A stretch of 64,000 nucleotides of DNA. Source: Frigoribacterium sp. Leaf415. GTDB lineage: Bacteria > Actinomycetota > Actinomycetes > Actinomycetales > Microbacteriaceae. The position numbers and the translations under genes are program-made. The stretch is from the NCBI RefSeq assembly GCF_001424645.1, contig NZ_LMQR01000001.1, forward strand, positions 2,554,621 through 2,618,620. The letters are read 5' to 3'. The notes beneath the pieces are model-generated. The model saw only the letters and a list, made by a program, of their open reading frames with translations. It made no database searches and was not told where the DNA came from. Positions 1 through 8,751 of this stretch are shown piece by piece (within the stretch, counting starts at the first letter, position 1; each line of letters starts with the position of its first letter).

Positions 1-1142
1 CGCCCGAACTCGGCCCGCACCTCGGGCGTGACCGACGAGAGCAGGGCCGGATCGACGACGTACGACGACTCGACCGACACCTGGTCCGCCGAGGGCAACG
101 ACGCCTCGGCCGCCCGACGGAGGGTGTCGACGTCTCGGGTCAACCAGCCGACCGTGTCGAAGCTCGGCGCGAGCGGGAGCAGCCCGGTGCGGTCGACGGC
201 CCCGTGCGTCGTGCGGAGGCCCCAGAGCCCCTGGTACGACGCGGGCACCCGGAGCGACCCGCCCGTGTCGGTGCCGAGGCCGATGCTCGCCTGCCCGAGG
301 GCCACGGCCGCCGCCGGGCCGCTGGTCGAACCACCCGAGATCGCCCCCGGCACGGCGGGGTTCGGTGGGGTGCCGTAGGCCGAGTTGCGGCCCGCGATGC
401 TGTACGCGAACTCGTCGGTCTGGGCGATGCCCCGCAGGTCGGCTCCGGCGTCGAGCAGGTGCTGCACCGCGGCCGCATGCCCGGTCTCGGGCGTCGCACC
501 GGCGAGCCGCGCAGGCACCCCGGCTCCGATCGTGTGACCTGCGACGGCGAACAGGTCCTTCACGGCGACGGTCTCGCCCGCGAGCGCCCGAGAGCCCGGA
601 GGAGGCGCGCTGCCGGTCACCCCGTCGTCGCGCCGCCCCGAGACGAGCGGCTCGCCCACGACCCGCCAGACCCGGCGGTCGATCGCCGGAGGCGACGCCT
701 GCACCTGCGCCGACGCGATCCGCCACGGGCGAGCACCCTGCGACCCCGAACCCGACTCGCGACGCCAGAGCTGCGTGACGACACCGCGCCCACCGGAGGC
801 CGGGGCGTTGACCGACACGACCAGGGCGGTGTCGGCGTCGAGGACCCGCACGTGGCACTCGACCACACGACGAACGGGACCCGACCCGCGCCTGCCCCGG
901 AAGGCCGTGATGGCGTCGTGCCCGACCAACAGGCCACCGGCGTCGGCACGCATCACCGTGGCCGTCGGCTCGAAAGCCGCGGCGAGAGCGGCCTGGTCGT
1001 CGGCCGCGAGCGCCCGCTCGTAGGCGTCGAACGCGGCGCTCAGGCCGTCGGGCAGGTCACCCTCGAGGGTCGTGGGGACGGTGCCCGAGCCGACCCGTGC
1101 CTCCTCGTGCCGGGGCAGGTCGGTGGGCGTCGCGTCAGCCAC
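1..1142 (-). CDS. AtzH-like domain fused to amidase-signature hydrolase (3' end cut off)
   Basis: The reverse strand is open from a GTG at 1142 to the window edge (380 residues seen). The first ~125 residues look like a small NTF2/SnoaL-type fold of the AtzH/DUF3225 kind. The rest is an amidase: the signature serine region GGSTSGPAAAVALGQ and the downstream GTDTGGSLRVPASYQGLWG are clear, so the Ser-cis-Ser-Lys catalytic machinery is expected. It starts 8 bp inside the end of the acetamidase gene, which suggests translational coupling. Family knowledge: AtzH-like domains accompany amidases of the carboxybiuret/allophanate type. Inference: it hydrolyses a small amide released in nitrogen scavenging. 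Substrate is not known and the C terminus is outside the window. Confidence 0.82.
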   Translation of the reverse strand, partial: MADATPTDLPRHEEARVGSGTVPTTLEGDLPDGLSAAFDAYERALAADDQAALAAAFEPTATVMRADAGGLLVGHDAITAFRGRRGSGPVRRVVECHVRVLDADTALVVSVNAPASGGRGVVTQLWRRESGSGSQGARPWRIASAQVQASPPAIDRRVWRVVGEPLVSGRRDDGVTGSAPPPGSRALAGETVAVKDLFAVAGHTIGAGVPARLAGATPETGHAAAVQHLLDAGADLRGIAQTDEFAYSIAGRNSAYGTPPNPAVPGAISGGSTSGPAAAVALGQASIGLGTDTGGSLRVPASYQGLWGLRTTHGAVDRTGLLPLAPSFDTVGWLTRDVDTLRRAAEASLPSADQVSVESSYVVDPALLSSVTPEVRAEFG

Positions 1143-2280
1143 CGAAGTCCGCCTTGCGGATGCGGGCGTGGACGCCCTTGACCAGGTCGACGACCTGCGA
1201 GATGTCGAAGTCGGTCGCGGCCGAGAGGTAGGCGTAGGCGAGGCTGCGGTCCATGCCGTAGCGGGCCTCGAGCAAGTCGATCGCCGCCCGGACGCAGGCG
1301 CGGACCGCCTCGTCGAGGTCTTCGTCGAGACCGGTCGGCACGAGCAACTCGGCGGTCTCGGCCAGCGGCCCGGCGATCTCGCCGAACAGAGCCAGGGCCT
1401 GGGCCCGCGGCACCAGGTCGAACCGGACCGTGACGCGCAGGCTGGCCTCCATCGCGGTGAGTGCGACCTCGCCGTCGCCCTGGGCGAAGTGCGGGTCGCC
1501 GACGTAGGCGAGGGCCCCGGGCACCTGGACGGGCAGGTGGAGGGAGGCGCCCTCGGTCAGCAGGGCGATGTCGACGTTGCCGCCGTGCGAGCCCGGCGGC
1601 ACCGAGTGCGGTCGCTCGTCGCCCGCGACGGCGACGCCCATGATGCCGAGGAACGGGTGCAGGGGGAACCGCACGGTGCGCTCGGCGCCGGGCACGAGCG
1701 GCAGCGTGCCGACGAGTGAACCGTCGGGTTCGTGGTCGACGGCCGCGAAGACGCTGACCGGGCCGGCCTCGAGCGGGAACTCGCCGGCGAGGGCGCCGCG
1801 ACCGTGACGGTTCGAGATGACGCCGTAGGGCACCCGCGGCGTCGCGTCGAGCAGGGTCATCGTGACGACGTCGCCGGGCTGCGCCCCGCGGATCGCGATG
1901 GGCCCGGTCACGACGTGCGGGCCGTCGGCGGCGGGGTCTCGGCCGTGCCGCTCGTCGCCCGCGGCGGCCAGGGCGACCGCGTCGTCGAGCACGTGCTCGG
2001 CGGGCACCCCGTGACGGGCGAAGAAGGCCCGGGGGTCACGCCCTTGGTCGTCGAGCACGCCCTCGTGACTGAGGGTGTCGATGAGGACGGCCGTGCCCGG
2101 GTCGATCGTGAGCACGGGCTCGTCGGAGGCGCAGGGCAAGCGCCCCCACAGGGTCGTGGCGGGTGTCGCGGGCACGTAAGGGACGGCCCCGTCACGGTCG
2201 CCCGGCGACAGGGGTTGCAGGATCGGAGTCGTGGGAACGGGGCCCGACGGGGGTGCTGGGGTCGCCTCGGAGATCGCCAT
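1135..2280 (-). CDS. Acetamidase/formamidase family protein
   Basis: A 381-residue protein of the acetamidase/formamidase (FmdA/AmdA) family, which releases ammonia from short amides. Family features seen are the early DPGTAVLIDT strand, the TGPIAIRGAQPGDVVTM block, HPFLGIMGVA, and SHGGNVD followed by AYVGDPHFAQGDGEV, which carry metal-binding and active-site residues in relatives. I place the start at ATG 2280; TACTGT lies 7 bases upstream and could be a -10 box for a leaderless message. GTG 2289 is the alternative. It is co-directional and overlapping with the amidase and divergent from uricase, so a shared nitrogen-responsive control region is likely. Confidence 0.85.
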   Translation of the reverse strand: MAISEATPAPPSGPVPTTPILQPLSPGDRDGAVPYVPATPATTLWGRLPCASDEPVLTIDPGTAVLIDTLSHEGVLDDQGRDPRAFFARHGVPAEHVLDDAVALAAAGDERHGRDPAADGPHVVTGPIAIRGAQPGDVVTMTLLDATPRVPYGVISNRHGRGALAGEFPLEAGPVSVFAAVDHEPDGSLVGTLPLVPGAERTVRFPLHPFLGIMGVAVAGDERPHSVPPGSHGGNVDIALLTEGASLHLPVQVPGALAYVGDPHFAQGDGEVALTAMEASLRVTVRFDLVPRAQALALFGEIAGPLAETAELLVPTGLDEDLDEAVRACVRAAIDLLEARYGMDRSLAYAYLSAATDFDISQVVDLVKGVHARIRKADFGG

Positions 2281-2324
2281 GCCCAGCACAGTAGCGAGTG
2301 GACGCCTCGTCCCGATAAGCCTTC

Positions 2325-2372
2325 TGAAACGAGTTGTTCACAATTCGTCGATCGTGAAACAAGTCGTTCACA
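2325..2372. promoter_or_regulatory. Direct repeat operator candidate between acetamidase and uricase genes
   Basis: Two near-identical 18-mers, TGAAACGAGTTGTTCACA at 2325-2342 and TGAAACAAGTCGTTCACA at 2355-2372, lie 30 bp apart in the divergent intergenic region. Each contains an AAC-N5-GTT inverted core. The spacing is close to three helical turns, so two repressor dimers could bind one DNA face and control both directions. The cognate regulator is not evident in the window. Confidence 0.55.
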
Positions 2373-2393
2373 CGGTTGTGTGATCATCGCCGC

Positions 2394-3287
2394 ATGGCGA
2401 TCATCCTCGGCGACAACCAGTACGGCAAAGCGGAATCGCGACTCGTGCGCTTCTACCGCGACGGGCCCCGACACGAGATCCGCGACGTCAACGTCACGAC
2501 GGCGTTGCGCGGCCCCTTCGACGCGGCGTACCTCCGCGGCGACCAGAGCGCCGTCCTGCCGACCGACACCCAGAAGAACACCGCGTTCGCCTTCGCGAAG
2601 TCGAAGGGCGTCGAGGCCGTCGAGCGCTTCGGGCTCGAGCTCGCCCGCCACTTCGTGCACGACGTCGAGCCCGTGACGGGTGCCCGCATCGAGATCGAGC
2701 AGTACGACTGGCAGCGGGCCGTGGTCGACGGCACCGAGCACGACCACACCTGGCTGCGCTCGGGGCAAGAGGTCCGGACCGCCGCCGTCACGGTCGACGG
2801 CACCGGCGAGTACGTCGTGGGCGGCCTGAAAGACCTTGTCCTGCTCAAGTCGACCGGCTCCGAGTTCGCCGGGTTCCTGACGGACGAGTTCACGACCCTG
2901 CCCGAGACGCACGACCGTGTCATGGCGACGGCCCTCGACGCGAAGTGGCGCTTCGGCACGACCGACGTCGACTGGGAGGCCACGTACGCCGAGGTCAAGC
3001 GCTTGATGGTCCGCGAGTTCGCCACCCTGCAGTCGCTCGCCCTCCAGCAGACCCTGTGGCACATGGGCACGGCCGTCCTCGAGGCGATCCCCTCGATCGT
3101 CGAGGTGCGCCTCAAGGCACCCAACAAGCACCACTTCGCCTACGACCTCTCACCCTTCGGCCTCGAGAACCCGGGCGAGGTCTTCTGGGCCGCCGATCGT
3201 CCGTACGGTCTGATCGAGGCCACCGTGCTGCGTGACGACGCGCCGCCGGCCCACGACGCCTGGCGTGCGTCCGCGGGCCTCGCATGA
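2394..3287 (+). CDS. Factor-independent urate hydroxylase (uricase)
   Basis: A 297-residue uricase, the cofactor-free enzyme that oxidises urate to 5-hydroxyisourate. Visible motifs: an N-terminal YGKAESRLVRF strand, TDTQKNTAFAFAKS near residue 60 that holds the catalytic Thr, and the C-terminal block NKHHFAYDLSPFGLENPGEVFWAADRP (split here as NKHHFAYDLSPFGL then VFWAADRPYGLIE), which is diagnostic. Two T-fold repeats fit the length. Start chosen at ATG 2394, where similarity begins. Neighbours supply the next two steps (UraH and UraD) and the upstream steps (guanine deaminase, xanthine oxidation). The direct repeats at 2325-2372 probably regulate it. Confidence 0.95.
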   Translation: MAIILGDNQYGKAESRLVRFYRDGPRHEIRDVNVTTALRGPFDAAYLRGDQSAVLPTDTQKNTAFAFAKSKGVEAVERFGLELARHFVHDVEPVTGARIEIEQYDWQRAVVDGTEHDHTWLRSGQEVRTAAVTVDGTGEYVVGGLKDLVLLKSTGSEFAGFLTDEFTTLPETHDRVMATALDAKWRFGTTDVDWEATYAEVKRLMVREFATLQSLALQQTLWHMGTAVLEAIPSIVEVRLKAPNKHHFAYDLSPFGLENPGEVFWAADRPYGLIEATVLRDDAPPAHDAWRASAGLA

Positions 3288-3337
3288 GCGTCGTCGAGTC
3301 CGCCGCCCCCACACCCGCCACACCCCGAGGAGACACC

Positions 3338-3814
3338 GTGACCGGAACCGACGACGCCCGCTGGCTGGCGCGCACGATCGAGTTGGCCGTCGAGAACGTG
3401 GCGAACGGGGGCGGGCCGTTCGGGGCCGTCATCGTCCGGGGCGACGAGCTCGTGGCCGAGGGGCAGAACCGGGTGACGGCCAACCTCGACCCCACCGCGC
3501 ACGCCGAGGTCACCGCGATCCGCGCGGCCTGCCAGGCGGTCGGCGACTTCTCCCTCGCCGGCACGACCCTCTACACCTCGTGCGAACCGTGCCCGCTGTG
3601 CCTCTCGGCGTCGCTCTGGGCGAGGGTCGACCGGGTCGTGTACGCCGCCGACCGGCACGACGCCGCGCGTGGCGGCTTCGACGACCTCGAGTTCTACGAG
3701 CTGTTCGCGCGCGACCGGTCCACCTGGGACCTCCCCGTCGACGAGGTGCGCCCGACGAATGCGCCGGCGCCGTTCGAGGCGTGGCTGACCCACGACCACC
3801 GCACCGACTACTGA
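3338..3814 (+). CDS. guaD: Nucleoside/guanine deaminase (CDA fold)
   Basis: A 158-residue zinc deaminase of the cytidine deaminase fold. The zinc site is HAEV (His55, catalytic Glu57) with TSCEPCPLC (Cys82, Cys85). The sequence resembles bacterial guanine deaminase, which would make xanthine for the dehydrogenase encoded nearby; adenosine or cytosine cannot be excluded. I chose GTG 3338 because GAGGAGA lies just upstream. An ATG at 3284 overlapping the uricase stop (ATGA) would add 18 Pro/Ala/Thr-rich residues with no counterpart in the family. It forms an operon with uricase. Confidence 0.85.
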   Translation: MTGTDDARWLARTIELAVENVANGGGPFGAVIVRGDELVAEGQNRVTANLDPTAHAEVTAIRAACQAVGDFSLAGTTLYTSCEPCPLCLSASLWARVDRVVYAADRHDAARGGFDDLEFYELFARDRSTWDLPVDEVRPTNAPAPFEAWLTHDHRTDY

Positions 3815-3832
3815 GCCGCCGTGCGAGGGGGG

Positions 3833-4159
3833 TCAGCTGCCGCGATAGGTCGAGTACGCGAACGGGCTGAGCAGCACGGGCACGTGGTAGTGGCTCGATT
3901 CGTCGGCGAGGGTGAAGTCGATCGTCACACGCGGGTAGAACGTGTCACGCCGCGACGCCGCGAAGTAGGCGGCGGTCTCGAAGACGAGTCGGTAGTCGGC
4001 GGCGGGCAGGGCGTCCGGGCCGAGCTCGGGCACGCGCCCGTCGGCGTTCGTGACTCCGGTGGCGAGCGCGACGCCCTGGGCGTCCAAGAGCGCGACGGGG
4101 ACGTCGGCCGCCGGGCGGCCCAGCGCGGCGTCGAGGACGTGCGTGGTGACGTGGCTCAT
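3833..4159 (-). CDS. uraH: 5-hydroxyisourate hydrolase
   Basis: A 108-residue transthyretin-related protein that hydrolyses 5-hydroxyisourate to OHCU. The N-terminal THVLDAALGRPA with the conserved His, the mid-chain TFYPRVTIDF, the HYHVPVLLSPF block and the C-terminal YRGS tetrapeptide are all hallmarks of the enzyme as distinct from transthyretin. Its start overlaps the uraD stop by 4 bp (4156-4159), so the two are translationally coupled. It is convergent with the guanine deaminase gene. Confidence 0.95.
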   Translation of the reverse strand: MSHVTTHVLDAALGRPAADVPVALLDAQGVALATGVTNADGRVPELGPDALPAADYRLVFETAAYFAASRRDTFYPRVTIDFTLADESSHYHVPVLLSPFAYSTYRGS

Positions 4160-4722
4160 GCGCCGGCCTGGTCCGTGCGGCCGGTGGACGCCGGCTCGGC
4201 GGACGCCGGCTCGGCCGATGTCGGCTCGGCGGGTGCCGGCTCGGCGAAGGTCGTCTGCAGCCGCAACAGTGCGATGTCGCGCAGCTCCGCGCCGACGATG
4301 CGCAGCTCGGTGTCGTCGTCGAGCCCGAGTCGCCGGTGCAGCTCGCCCACGATCTCGGCCCGGCTCCGACCGGCGGCGCGGATCAGGAACACCCGGTCGA
4401 AGCGCTGCTCGTACGCGGCGTTGCCCTCGGCCAGCAGCTGCGCGAGGGTCTCGTCGTCGGCGTCGGCCGCCGAGCCCTGCTCGCGTCGGCTGAACTCCTG
4501 GGCGGCCCCGTCGCCGACCGGCTTCTCACCGATGCGCGGGTGGTGCGCCATCGCCTCGTCGATCTCGGCGGCACTGAGCGGCGTCGCGGCGGCGGCCGCG
4601 ACCGTGATCAAGGCGTCGGCGTCCGCGAACGGTGACTGCGCGGCGACGTCGTCGGCCCACCGCTCGACGTTCAGGGCGGCCAGCAGATGCGAACGCAGGG
4701 TGGCGTCGTCGAGGTCGATCAT
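4156..4722 (-). CDS. uraD: OHCU decarboxylase
   Basis: A 188-residue 2-oxo-4-hydroxy-4-carboxy-5-ureidoimidazoline decarboxylase, the final step to S-allantoin. The catalytic HHPRIGEKP (His60/His61) and the following FSRREQG (residues 77-83) match the family. The last ~30 residues are a low-complexity Ala/Glu/Pro/Ser tail built from degenerate repeats of GGCTCGGC-type DNA at about 4186-4250, beyond the usual end of the enzyme and probably disordered. Start at ATG 4722 next to AGGGTG. First gene of a uraD-uraH pair. No allantoinase is visible in the window. Confidence 0.93.
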   Translation of the reverse strand: MIDLDDATLRSHLLAALNVERWADDVAAQSPFADADALITVAAAAATPLSAAEIDEAMAHHPRIGEKPVGDGAAQEFSRREQGSAADADDETLAQLLAEGNAAYEQRFDRVFLIRAAGRSRAEIVGELHRRLGLDDDTELRIVGAELRDIALLRLQTTFAEPAPAEPTSAEPASAEPASTGRTDQAGA

Positions 4723-4881
4723 GACGCACACCCTAGCGACGGTGCCCCGACGCGACGGGAGCGGCTGGCCGACCCGCGCCTCCCGGGCTCCGAGCGGGGG
4801 CACGGGGATCGGCACGAGTCGTTCGACGCCGAGCGAGCCGACACATGCTCGAAACCCCGGTCGTGCAGAGTGGGTGCTCCC

Positions 4882-5829
4882 ATGGACCTGACCACCGTTC
4901 GCGAGATCCGCACCCCGTCGCGCCGAGACGAGATCGTCTTCGCACCCGGCGAGCGCCCCCTCGGCGGCGGCACGTGGCTGTTCTCCGAACGGCAACCCGG
5001 GCTGACCGGCTTGGTCGACCTGACCTCGCTCGGGTGGACGCCCGTCGAACGAGGCAGCGCCGCCGATAGCCGCGACGTCGTCAGCATCGCCGCCACCTGC
5101 ACCATCGCCGAGCTGTTGCGGCTGCCCGCCGACGACGACTGGGTCGCCCACCCGCTGATCGACCAGTGCGCGAACTCGCTGCTCGCCTCGTTCAAGATCT
5201 GGAACGTCGCGACGGTCGGCGGCAACGTCGCCCTCGGGCTGCCGGCCGGGGCGATGACCTCGCTCATGGCGACCCTCGACGCCACGGCCCTCGTGTGGAC
5301 CACCGACGGCGGCGAGCGCCGCCAGCCCGTGTCCACCTTCGTCACCGGAGTGGTGCAGAACGCCCTCGAGCCCGGTGAGGTGCTGCGCGCCCTCGAGGTG
5401 CCGGTCGACTCGCTGCGCTCGCGCACCGGGTTCCGGCGCATCTCGCTGAGCCCCCTGGGCCGCTCGGGCACGCTCGTCACGGCCCGGCTCGGTCTCGACG
5501 GCGAGTTCGTCGTCACCGTCACGGCGGGGACGACGCGTCCGGTCCAGCTGCGCTTCGACGAGGTGCCCGGCGAACGGGCCCTGGCGGACGCCCTCGCCCG
5601 GGTCGACTGCTGGTACTCCGACCCCCACGGCGATCCCGACTGGCGTCGTGCGATGAGCACCCGCTTCGCCGACGAACTGCGCGTCGAGCTCGGGCAGCCG
5701 GCCACCGACGTGTTCGTCCCGGCGGGCCGGGCACGACCTCACCGCGAGGCGACCCACGACCCCCGCAGCGCGACCGCGCGAGCGAGGTCGACCCCGCCCA
5801 CCACCACGACCCCCGGAGGCGCGCGATGA
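4882..5829 (+). CDS. FAD-binding subunit of xanthine dehydrogenase-like enzyme
   Basis: A 315-residue FAD-binding subunit of the molybdenum hydroxylase family (PucC/XdhB/CoxM type). An early APGERPLGGGTWL segment and WNVATVGGNVALGLPAGAM around residue 110 are the FAD pyrophosphate-binding motifs; the last third is the CO-dehydrogenase flavoprotein C-terminal domain. It passes electrons from the iron-sulphur centres to the acceptor. It overlaps the next gene by 4 bp (ATGA, 5826-5829). The C-terminal tail is Thr/Pro/Arg-rich. Electron acceptor (NAD or O2) cannot be told from sequence. Confidence 0.88.
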   Translation: MDLTTVREIRTPSRRDEIVFAPGERPLGGGTWLFSERQPGLTGLVDLTSLGWTPVERGSAADSRDVVSIAATCTIAELLRLPADDDWVAHPLIDQCANSLLASFKIWNVATVGGNVALGLPAGAMTSLMATLDATALVWTTDGGERRQPVSTFVTGVVQNALEPGEVLRALEVPVDSLRSRTGFRRISLSPLGRSGTLVTARLGLDGEFVVTVTAGTTRPVQLRFDEVPGERALADALARVDCWYSDPHGDPDWRRAMSTRFADELRVELGQPATDVFVPAGRARPHREATHDPRSATARARSTPPTTTTPGGAR

Positions 5830-8597
5830 CCCCGAGACACGTCACGTTCGAGGTCGACGGCCTGCCTCTCGACGCCGACCTCGCACCCGGTCAGGTGCTG
5901 CGCACGGTGCTGCGCGAGAACGGCGTCCACTCGGTCAAGAAGGGGTGCGACGCGGGCGACTGCGGCGCCTGCTCGGTGCTGGTCGACGGCGAGCCCGTGC
6001 ACTCGTGCATCTATCCCGCGCACCGGCTCGAGGGCCGGGCCGTGACGACGGCGGCCGGTCTCGGCACACCCGAACACCCCCACCCCGTGCAGCAGGCGTT
6101 CGCGGACGCAGCCGGGTTCCAGTGCGGCTTCTGCACCGCCGGCATGGTGGTGACGGCCTCGACGTTCACCGAGGCCGACGCGGACGACCTCCCGCGCCTC
6201 CTGAAGGGAAACCTCTGCCGGTGCACGGGGTACCGGGCGATCGGCGACGCGATCTGCGGCGTCTCGAACACGGTGTCCCCGGCCGACGGCGAGGCGGCCG
6301 GACGATCGGTGAAGGCTCCGGCGGCGATGCGCGTGGTGTCAGGCGGCGAGCCCTACACGCTCGACTTCCGCAGCACGACGAAGCTGCTGCACCTCGCCGT
6401 GCTCGGCAGCCCGCACGCCCACGCCCGCATCACGTCGATCGACACGAGCGCCGCCGAGGCGCTGCCCGGGGTGCACCTGGTGTTGACGCACCGTGACTCC
6501 CCCGCGACCTTGTTCTCGACCGGTCGCCACGAGGACCGCGAGGACGACCCCGACGACGGACTCGTCCTCGACCCCGTGCTGCGGTTCCGCGGGCAGCGCG
6601 TCGCCGCGGTCGTCGCCGACGACGTCCGCACGGCGACGAACGCCCTGGCCGCGATCGTGGTCGAGTACGAGCCCCTGCCCGCCGTGTTCGACCCCGAGAC
6701 GGCGCGCACGCCCGGGGCCCCGCTGCTGCACGGCGAGAAGACCAGCGAGGTGTCGCGCATCGCGTTCCCCGAGCGCAACACCGTGGCCGCGATGCACGAC
6801 GAGACCGGTGACGTCGAGGCCGGACTGGCCGCTGCGGACGCGGTGGTCGAGGGCACCTGGCGCACACAGCGCGTCTCGCACGGAGCCCTCGAGACGCACG
6901 CCTCACGCGGCTGGCTCGACGACGACGGGCGCCTCGTGATCCGCACGGCGAGCCAGGTGCCGTTCCTCGTGCGGGACGAGCTGGCACACGTCTTCGGGCT
7001 GTCGCAGGAGCAGGTCCGGGTCTTCGCCGCCCGCGTGGGCGGCGGTTTCGGGGGCAAGCAAGAGCTGATCACCGAGGACCTCGTCGCCCTCGCCGTGCTG
7101 CGCACCGGTCAGCCCGTCCAGTACGAGTTCACCCGCGAGGACGAGTTCACGATCGCCCCGACCCGCCACCCGATGCGGGTCCGCGTGCGGGTCGGCGCGA
7201 CGAGCGACGGGGTGCTGACCGCGCTGCACGTCGACCAGCTGATGGACACGGGCGCCTACGGCAACCACGGCGTCGGCGTCATGTACCACTCGGTGCACGA
7301 GTCGACCAGCGTCTACCGCTGCCCGAACAAGCGCGTCGACGCCGAGTCGGTCTACACGAACAACCTGCCCTCGGGGGCGTTCCGCGGGTACGGGCTCGGG
7401 CAGGTCGTCTTCGCCGTCGAGTCCGCGATGGACGAACTGGCCCGCGAGCTCGGCATCGACCCGTTCGAGCTGCGCCGCCGCAACGTGATCGTCCCCGGCG
7501 ACCCGATGGTGGTCACCGACCCCGACGAAGAGAGCGACCTGCTCATCGGCAGTTACGGACTCGACCAGTGCCTCGACCTGGTCGAGCAGGCGCTGGCGTC
7601 TCCTGCCCCCGAGGGCGCGCCTCCTGCCCCCGTCGGCCCGACCTGGTCGACCGGGCGAGGCATGGCCCTCGCCATGATCGCGACGATCCCGCCGCGCGGT
7701 CACTTCGCCGACACCTCGATCGAGCTGCTGCCCGACGGCCGCTACGACATCGGCGTCGGCACGGCCGAGTTCGGCAACGGCACCACGACGGTGCACACCC
7801 AGCTCGTCGCCTCGGCACTCGGCACCACGCCCGACCGAGTCGTCGTCCGTCAGTCCGACACCGACGTGGCCCGCTACGACACCGGGGCCTACGGTTCGGC
7901 CGGCGTCGTCGTCGCGGGCAAGGCCCTGCTCGCCGCGGCCCACAAGCTGCGCGCGGCCATGGTCGACCGTGCCCTGGCGATCGCAGGAGGCGCGGGTCAC
8001 GCCGTCGACACCGCGGCCGCCCCCGAGGTGGTCGCGGGCGGCGTCGTGGTGCGGGTCGGCCCCGGTGTCGACGCGACCGTGCTCGTGTCCGGCGAGCGGC
8101 TGCTGGCCGACGGTCCGCTCGCCGCCGACGGGGCCCACGACGGCACCCCGCGCTCGGTGGCGTTCAACGTGCACGGCTTCGAGGTCGCCGTCGACCGGGC
8201 GAGCGGCGAGGTGCGCCTGCTGCGCTCGGTGCAGGCGGCGGACGCCGGAGTCGTGCTGAACCCCGAGCAGTTGCGCGGTCAGGTCGAGGGCGGAACGGCG
8301 CAGGCGATCGGCACCGCGCTCTACGAAGAGATGATGCTCGACGACGAGGGGCGCGTGCTGACGACGGCGTTCCGCAACTACCGGATGCCCAAGTTCGGCG
8401 ACGTACCCGAGACCGAGGTGCACTTCGCGACCACGCACGACGACCTCGGCCCGCTCGGCGCCAAGTCGATGAGCGAGGCGCCGTACAACCCGGTGGCCCC
8501 GGCCCTGGCGAACGCGATCCGCGATGCGCTCGGCGTGCGGCCGCACGAGCTGCCGATGTCGCGCGACCGTCTCTGGCGCCTCGCCGGCGGGCGCTGA
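5826..8597 (+). CDS. Xanthine dehydrogenase-like protein: 2Fe-2S domain fused to molybdopterin subunit
   Basis: A 923-residue fusion. Residues 1-145 are the two 2Fe-2S domains: plant-type cluster Cys41, Cys46, Cys49 and Cys61, and the second cluster Cys100, Cys103, Cys131 and Cys133. From about residue 165 the molybdopterin-binding chain follows, with VGGGFGGKQELITEDLVALA, SGAFRGYGLGQ and a C-terminal LGAKSMSEAPYNP that supplies the active-site glutamate region. In most relatives the Fe-S and Mo chains are separate or fused via the FAD domain; here FAD is the separate partner just upstream. Genomic context (uricase, guanine deaminase, purine permease) makes xanthine/hypoxanthine the likely substrate. 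Confidence 0.9.
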   Translation: MTPRHVTFEVDGLPLDADLAPGQVLRTVLRENGVHSVKKGCDAGDCGACSVLVDGEPVHSCIYPAHRLEGRAVTTAAGLGTPEHPHPVQQAFADAAGFQCGFCTAGMVVTASTFTEADADDLPRLLKGNLCRCTGYRAIGDAICGVSNTVSPADGEAAGRSVKAPAAMRVVSGGEPYTLDFRSTTKLLHLAVLGSPHAHARITSIDTSAAEALPGVHLVLTHRDSPATLFSTGRHEDREDDPDDGLVLDPVLRFRGQRVAAVVADDVRTATNALAAIVVEYEPLPAVFDPETARTPGAPLLHGEKTSEVSRIAFPERNTVAAMHDETGDVEAGLAAADAVVEGTWRTQRVSHGALETHASRGWLDDDGRLVIRTASQVPFLVRDELAHVFGLSQEQVRVFAARVGGGFGGKQELITEDLVALAVLRTGQPVQYEFTREDEFTIAPTRHPMRVRVRVGATSDGVLTALHVDQLMDTGAYGNHGVGVMYHSVHESTSVYRCPNKRVDAESVYTNNLPSGAFRGYGLGQVVFAVESAMDELARELGIDPFELRRRNVIVPGDPMVVTDPDEESDLLIGSYGLDQCLDLVEQALASPAPEGAPPAPVGPTWSTGRGMALAMIATIPPRGHFADTSIELLPDGRYDIGVGTAEFGNGTTTVHTQLVASALGTTPDRVVVRQSDTDVARYDTGAYGSAGVVVAGKALLAAAHKLRAAMVDRALAIAGGAGHAVDTAAAPEVVAGGVVVRVGPGVDATVLVSGERLLADGPLAADGAHDGTPRSVAFNVHGFEVAVDRASGEVRLLRSVQAADAGVVLNPEQLRGQVEGGTAQAIGTALYEEMMLDDEGRVLTTAFRNYRMPKFGDVPETEVHFATTHDDLGPLGAKSMSEAPYNPVAPALANAIRDALGVRPHELPMSRDRLWRLAGGR

Positions 8598-8751
8598 GCC
8601 GCGCGGGGCCGGGCCGGGTCGAGCTGGGTTGAGCCGAGCCGGGTTGAGCCGAGCCGAGCCGGGCCGAACCGCGCCAGGCAGCGCCGCGCTGGGCTGAGCC
8701 GCGTCGGACCGCACTCCCTCCGACCCTGATCCGGTACGTACCGGATCACGA
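8598..8751. repeat. Degenerate GAGCCGGGTT tandem repeats and short palindrome
   Basis: The gap after the dehydrogenase gene starts with about 100 bp of degenerate repeats of GAGCCGGG/GAGCCGA/GGTTGAGCC units (8605-8705). A perfect short palindrome, ATCCGGTACGTACCGGAT, follows near 8729-8746. No reading frame is supported. It may act as a transcription end or protein-binding site between two convergent genes. Confidence 0.5.

Noticed and set aside
5815..5825. The oligomer as a general Shine-Dalgarno sequence
   Set aside because: One copy lies just before ATG 5826 and could help there, but most copies are inside genes or in gaps away from starts, and many are in the antisense orientation.
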